Part shown: one piece after another, positions 62,918 through 64,000 of the stretch | Layout of the letters: each line of letters starts with the position of its first letter | Position numbering within the stretch: the first letter of the stretch is position 1 | NCBI RefSeq assembly: GCF_000397205.1 | Contig: NC_021237.1 | Location: 5,439,501-5,503,500 of the forward strand | Source: Pseudomonas protegens CHA0 | Lineage (GTDB): Bacteria; Pseudomonadota; Gammaproteobacteria; Pseudomonadales; Pseudomonadaceae | Direction: 5' to 3' | DNA length: 64,000 nucleotides | Program-made: the position numbers and the translations under genes | The notes under the pieces: model-generated | The model's input: only the letters and a program-made list of their open reading frames with translations | Databases searched by the model: none | What the model was told of the DNA's origin: nothing

Positions 62918-63211
62918 ATGAAACTCCAGTCCAGCCTCCGCCCCGTTGCCCTGCTCAGCCTCCTGGCACTCGCCCTGGGCGGTTGCGCCATCGCCAAACC
63001 GAGCAACGACGACCTCAAGAACCGCGCCCAGATCACCCTTGGCAAGCCGGTTTCCACGGTTTCCAACGTGCGCAGCGACGCGTCCCAGACCTACTTCACC
63101 GCCAGCACCAGTGCCGGCGAATACAATTGCGTACTGCCCAGCGGCGGCATGGTCGCCTTCGCCACCATGGGTGGAGCGGTAGCGCTGCCGGCCGAGTGCA
63201 GCAAGCAATAA
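62918..63211 (+). CDS. Small hypothetical lipoprotein
   Basis: A 97-residue lipoprotein. The signal peptide ends in the lipobox LALALGGCAIAKPS with Cys at about 23; Ala at +2 predicts outer-membrane sorting. The mature part has one disulphide-capable pair (NCVLP and ECSKQ) and beta-like strands (TYFTASTSAGEYNCV). AAGGAAG precedes the ATG, and ACAACAAC upstream is close to a Crc/Hfq motif. Function unknown. Confidence 0.72.
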   Translation: MKLQSSLRPVALLSLLALALGGCAIAKPSNDDLKNRAQITLGKPVSTVSNVRSDASQTYFTASTSAGEYNCVLPSGGMVAFATMGGAVALPAECSKQ

Positions 63212-63316
63212 ACCGCTAGCCCCTGGCCAACCAGGTTCGCCGCGACGGGCTGCACCGGTGTAGCAGCGGGACAGCGTCGGGCGAGCACCACTCCCTCCTG
63301 AAAAGGTCCTGAGTTG

Positions 63317-63964
63317 ATGAAACCCCGTCTCTTCATGGTGACAGGCCTGGCCCTGCTCGCCTGTACCCTGATTGCCTGCGCGCCGCGCCAAGGGCGAACC
63401 CTGGACGAATACCCGCCAGTCAAGATTCCCACCGTGCAGTACCCCGACGAGCCCTTCGACACCCAGGCCGCGCGCGCCGCGCTGCAACCCGGCACCGCAA
63501 CGCTCACCGGCAAGTTCTGTATCGTCGGCAATGACGGTATCGAAGACAGCCGCAACGTCGAGATCTATCTCTACCCGGCCACCCCGCACTTGCAGGCCTG
63601 GCACAAGTTGCGCGCGTCCCAACCCGAAGGCGCACCGGTGAGCATGGTCCCCGAGGCCCTGGCCGTGCACCGGGTGACCCGCACCGACGGCAACGGCATC
63701 TTCCAGTTCACGGGGCTGCAACCGGGCCGCTACTTCGTCCAGGGCCGCGATATGGTGTACGGCACCAGCCGCTGGAACGAGTACGTGGGCACCGGCCAGA
63801 GCAACACCAACTACGGGCCGGTGACCACCCACTACTACACCGAGCGCAGTTCGATCTCTTCGTACTCGGGCATGCTGGATGACTTCGTCGAACTGGCCAG
63901 CGGCGAGAACAAGAAGCTGACCATGACCAACTACCCCCTGCTTATCCCGTGCCGGACCTGGTAA
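63317..63964 (+). CDS. Hypothetical lipoprotein with carboxypeptidase-regulatory-like fold
   Basis: A 215-residue lipoprotein. The lipobox is LACTLIACAPRQ with Cys at about 21. The middle contains a beta-sandwich pattern, TGKFCIVGNDGIEDSRNVEIYL with the FQFTGLQPGRYFVQG ending typical of CarboxypepD_reg or SpaA-like domains. The ATG at 63317 follows an in-frame TTG; AAGG lies upstream. Function unknown; probably an envelope-anchored structural or binding protein. Confidence 0.68.
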   Translation: MKPRLFMVTGLALLACTLIACAPRQGRTLDEYPPVKIPTVQYPDEPFDTQAARAALQPGTATLTGKFCIVGNDGIEDSRNVEIYLYPATPHLQAWHKLRASQPEGAPVSMVPEALAVHRVTRTDGNGIFQFTGLQPGRYFVQGRDMVYGTSRWNEYVGTGQSNTNYGPVTTHYYTERSSISSYSGMLDDFVELASGENKKLTMTNYPLLIPCRTW

Positions 63965-64000
63965 CTGCCTCTGGCGCCGCAGCCCTGTGGGCAGGCACCA

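Overview
The window is chromosomal DNA of a fluorescent Pseudomonas, most likely the P. fluorescens/P. protegens/P. chlororaphis group. The evidence is uniformly high GC, a glpFKRD cluster, an aat/aau acidic amino acid uptake and sensing locus, an OprB porin followed by membrane glucose dehydrogenase, and scattered REP elements with the core GCCGGCTTGCCGGC. I see no phage, insertion sequence, CRISPR array, rRNA or tRNA. Nearly all of it is ordinary coding sequence, and the accessory-looking parts are about 19.7-31 kb and 43.6-45.1 kb.

Layout. 1-6.7 kb: grxD (partial), a molybdopterin oxidoreductase, argF overlapped by an orphan ABC ATPase, a PhzF-like protein and YbaK. 7.0-12.2 kb: glycerol uptake and catabolism (glpF, glpK, glpR, glpD) with GlpR-type operators. 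12.2-19.5 kb: glutamate/aspartate ABC transporter aatJQMP with its sensor and sigma-54 activator aauSR, then glpM. 19.7-21.4 kb: an arginase-like protein and two small multidrug-type transporters. 21.5-30.7 kb: a fatty acid desaturase and a MipA/OmpV porin on the minus strand, divergent from a tightly coupled six-gene set (HAD phosphatase, class III aminotransferase, alpha/beta hydrolase, GNAT/FemAB-like acyltransferase, sensor kinase, sigma-54 activator). 30.8-37.0 kb: hydrolase, metR, GNAT, NTF2-like, LysE, NUDIX, a degenerate HD-GYP response regulator and Zn-independent ribosomal protein L31. 37.1-43.6 kb: an APC permease/nitrilase pair with a LuxR-type regulator, then a run of redox and detoxification genes. 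43.8-45.1 kb: a papain-like (C70) cysteine protease and its partner. 45.1-52.6 kb: ProY-type permease, a large bifunctional PBP, the nfeR/nfeF-like iron pair and two small genes. 52.8-64 kb: a ZnuD-like receptor with a Zur box, a MocR regulator divergent from BenE, OprB, gcd, and three small hypothetical or lipoprotein genes.

The strongest candidate for an undescribed system is the six-gene set at 23.5-30.7 kb. Its intergenic region carries a -24/-12 promoter (GG-N10-GC) and, about 75 bp upstream, two TTGTAG/CTACAA inverted repeats centred 21 bp apart. This is the architecture expected if the sigma-54 activator encoded by the last gene controls its own operon. The enzyme set, next to a desaturase and an outer-membrane protein, suggests synthesis or remodelling of an amine-containing acylated metabolite or lipid. 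That product is inference only.

Other points worth attention: Zur boxes at two separate loci (L31 and the ZnuD-like receptor); published-type AauR sites plus a sigma-54 promoter before aatJ; a response regulator with both its phosphoacceptor and its HD dyad replaced; and an arginase-like gene whose only good ribosome binding site belongs to an ATG in the wrong frame. REP pairs mark most convergent gene ends.
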